From the NCBI GenBank assembly GCA_031424795.1, contig JANPIC010000149.1, positions 1 through 13,619 on the forward strand: a stretch of 13,619 bases of DNA, written 5' to 3'. This stretch comes from Aalborgiella sp031424795 (GTDB taxonomy: Bacteria; Pseudomonadota; Gammaproteobacteria; Burkholderiales; Burkholderiaceae_C). Shown in pieces: positions 13,112 through 13,619 of this stretch (within the stretch, counting starts at the first letter, position 1; the number at the start of each line of letters is the position of its first letter). Position numbers and translations under genes: made by a program. The notes beneath the pieces are model-generated. The model saw only the letters and a program-made list of their open reading frames with translations. It was not told the origin of the DNA and searched no databases.

Positions 13112-13619
13112 TCAGATTGATTGGCGTACAGCATTCGCACGCAATTTTCCGACAACCCCCGTGGGAAAGTAATACACCGAGAGTACAAACAGCACGCCCA
13201 GCCAGAGCAGCCAGCGGTCTGGTGATAGCAGGGCGGCCAGCCACGGTAGCGGTGCTGCGGCTTCGCTGCCTAAGCGAAGTAGGTCTTGCAGGTAGCTTTG
13301 CGCGACCAAAAACAGCGCAGCGCCAATGGCCGAGCCATAAATCGTGCCCATGCCGCCAATGACGACAATCAAAAGCACATCCATCATGATTTCGAATGAC
13401 AACGAGGTGTCCGGCCCGTTGTAGCGCAGCCAGATAGCCAGCATCGCCCCAGCCATGCACGCAAACAGGGCGGACAGAATGCTGGATGTGGTGCGATACA
13501 CCACCACGCGGTAGCCAATGGCTTCGGCGCGGAATTCGTTCTCGCGAATAGCCTGCAGCACCCGGCCGAAAGGCGAGTTCACAATGCGTAAAAGTGCCAG
13601 TAACAGCACCAAGGCGGTG
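13112..13619 (-). CDS. livM: Branched-chain amino acid ABC transporter permease, LivM type (5' part beyond the window)
   Basis: The frame is open to the right edge, so only the C-terminal ~169 residues are seen; the family is usually about 300-350 residues. Seen: SPFGRVLQAIRENEFRAEAIGYRVVVYR, the conserved cytoplasmic coupling segment of LivH/LivM permeases, followed by hydrophobic segments, YNGPDTSLSFEIMMDVLLIVVIGGMGTIYGSAIGAALFLV and the C-terminal YYFPTGVVGKLR, typical of LivM rather than LivH. It forms an inner-membrane heterodimer with LivH, powered by LivG and LivF; those genes would lie to the right of the window if the usual order holds. Substrates in this family include leucine, other branched-chain amino acids, urea and aromatic acids, so the exact one is open. 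Convergent with the kinase gene, separated by 71 bases with repeat copy C. Confidence 0.9.
   Translation of the reverse strand, partial: TALVLLLALLRIVNSPFGRVLQAIRENEFRAEAIGYRVVVYRTTSSILSALFACMAGAMLAIWLRYNGPDTSLSFEIMMDVLLIVVIGGMGTIYGSAIGAALFLVAQSYLQDLLRLGSEAAAPLPWLAALLSPDRWLLWLGVLFVLSVYYFPTGVVGKLRANAVRQSI

Overview
The window looks like a chromosomal segment of a betaproteobacterium, most likely Burkholderiales/Comamonadaceae. The basis is the mix of genes (a phenylacetate-type PaaH plus a PaaG-like crotonase, a rhodanese-fused ArsR regulator with its MFS partner, a fructose/ribose-type ABC system with a ROK regulator, a LivM permease), moderately GC-rich coding sequence with AT-rich spacers, and a short 4.5S-type SRP RNA. 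No family search could be run, so the genus is not claimed. I see no phage, insertion sequence, CRISPR array or tRNA.

Left part (1-3301): a two-gene minus-strand unit encodes a 3-hydroxyacyl-CoA dehydrogenase (paaH type) followed by a crotonase-fold enzyme, both for CoA-thioester degradation of the phenylacetate/beta-oxidation kind. A glutathione S-transferase gene diverges from it. Directly behind that gene, on the minus strand, lies a gene absent from any ORF list: the small SRP RNA (about 3202-3301), with its GGAA tetraloop, conserved asymmetric loop, closing stem, U-tract and a TATAAT box.

Middle part (3302-6421): an ArsR-rhodanese regulator, with a perfect inverted repeat over its probable -10, overlaps by one base an MFS transporter gene; this looks like a self-regulated efflux operon responding to a sulfur or thiol-reactive signal. 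A 452-base AT-rich spacer with several inverted repeats follows, then a lipoprotein with one C-terminal haem c motif and a long aspartate-rich linker.

Right part (6424-13040): a divergent sugar locus. Leftward from about 9.75 kb run a single-domain sugar ABC ATPase, a FucU/RbsD-type mutarotase, a ROK repressor and a small transaldolase (FSA-like). Rightward run the periplasmic binding lipoprotein, a strong intrinsic terminator, the membrane permease and a PfkB-family fructokinase-like kinase. Together they would bind, import, interconvert anomers of, phosphorylate and feed a sugar (fructose is my best guess) into central metabolism, with ROK control from the shared 9735-9916 region. The window ends with the C-terminal part of a LivM-type branched-chain amino acid permease on the minus strand.

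A dispersed repeat occurs three times (3326-3381, 5413-5466, 13034-13076): a small hairpin with a 7-base loop, a 7-base spacer and an identical 19-base core, always close to gene ends. In the third copy the repeat supplies the last codons and stop of the kinase gene.
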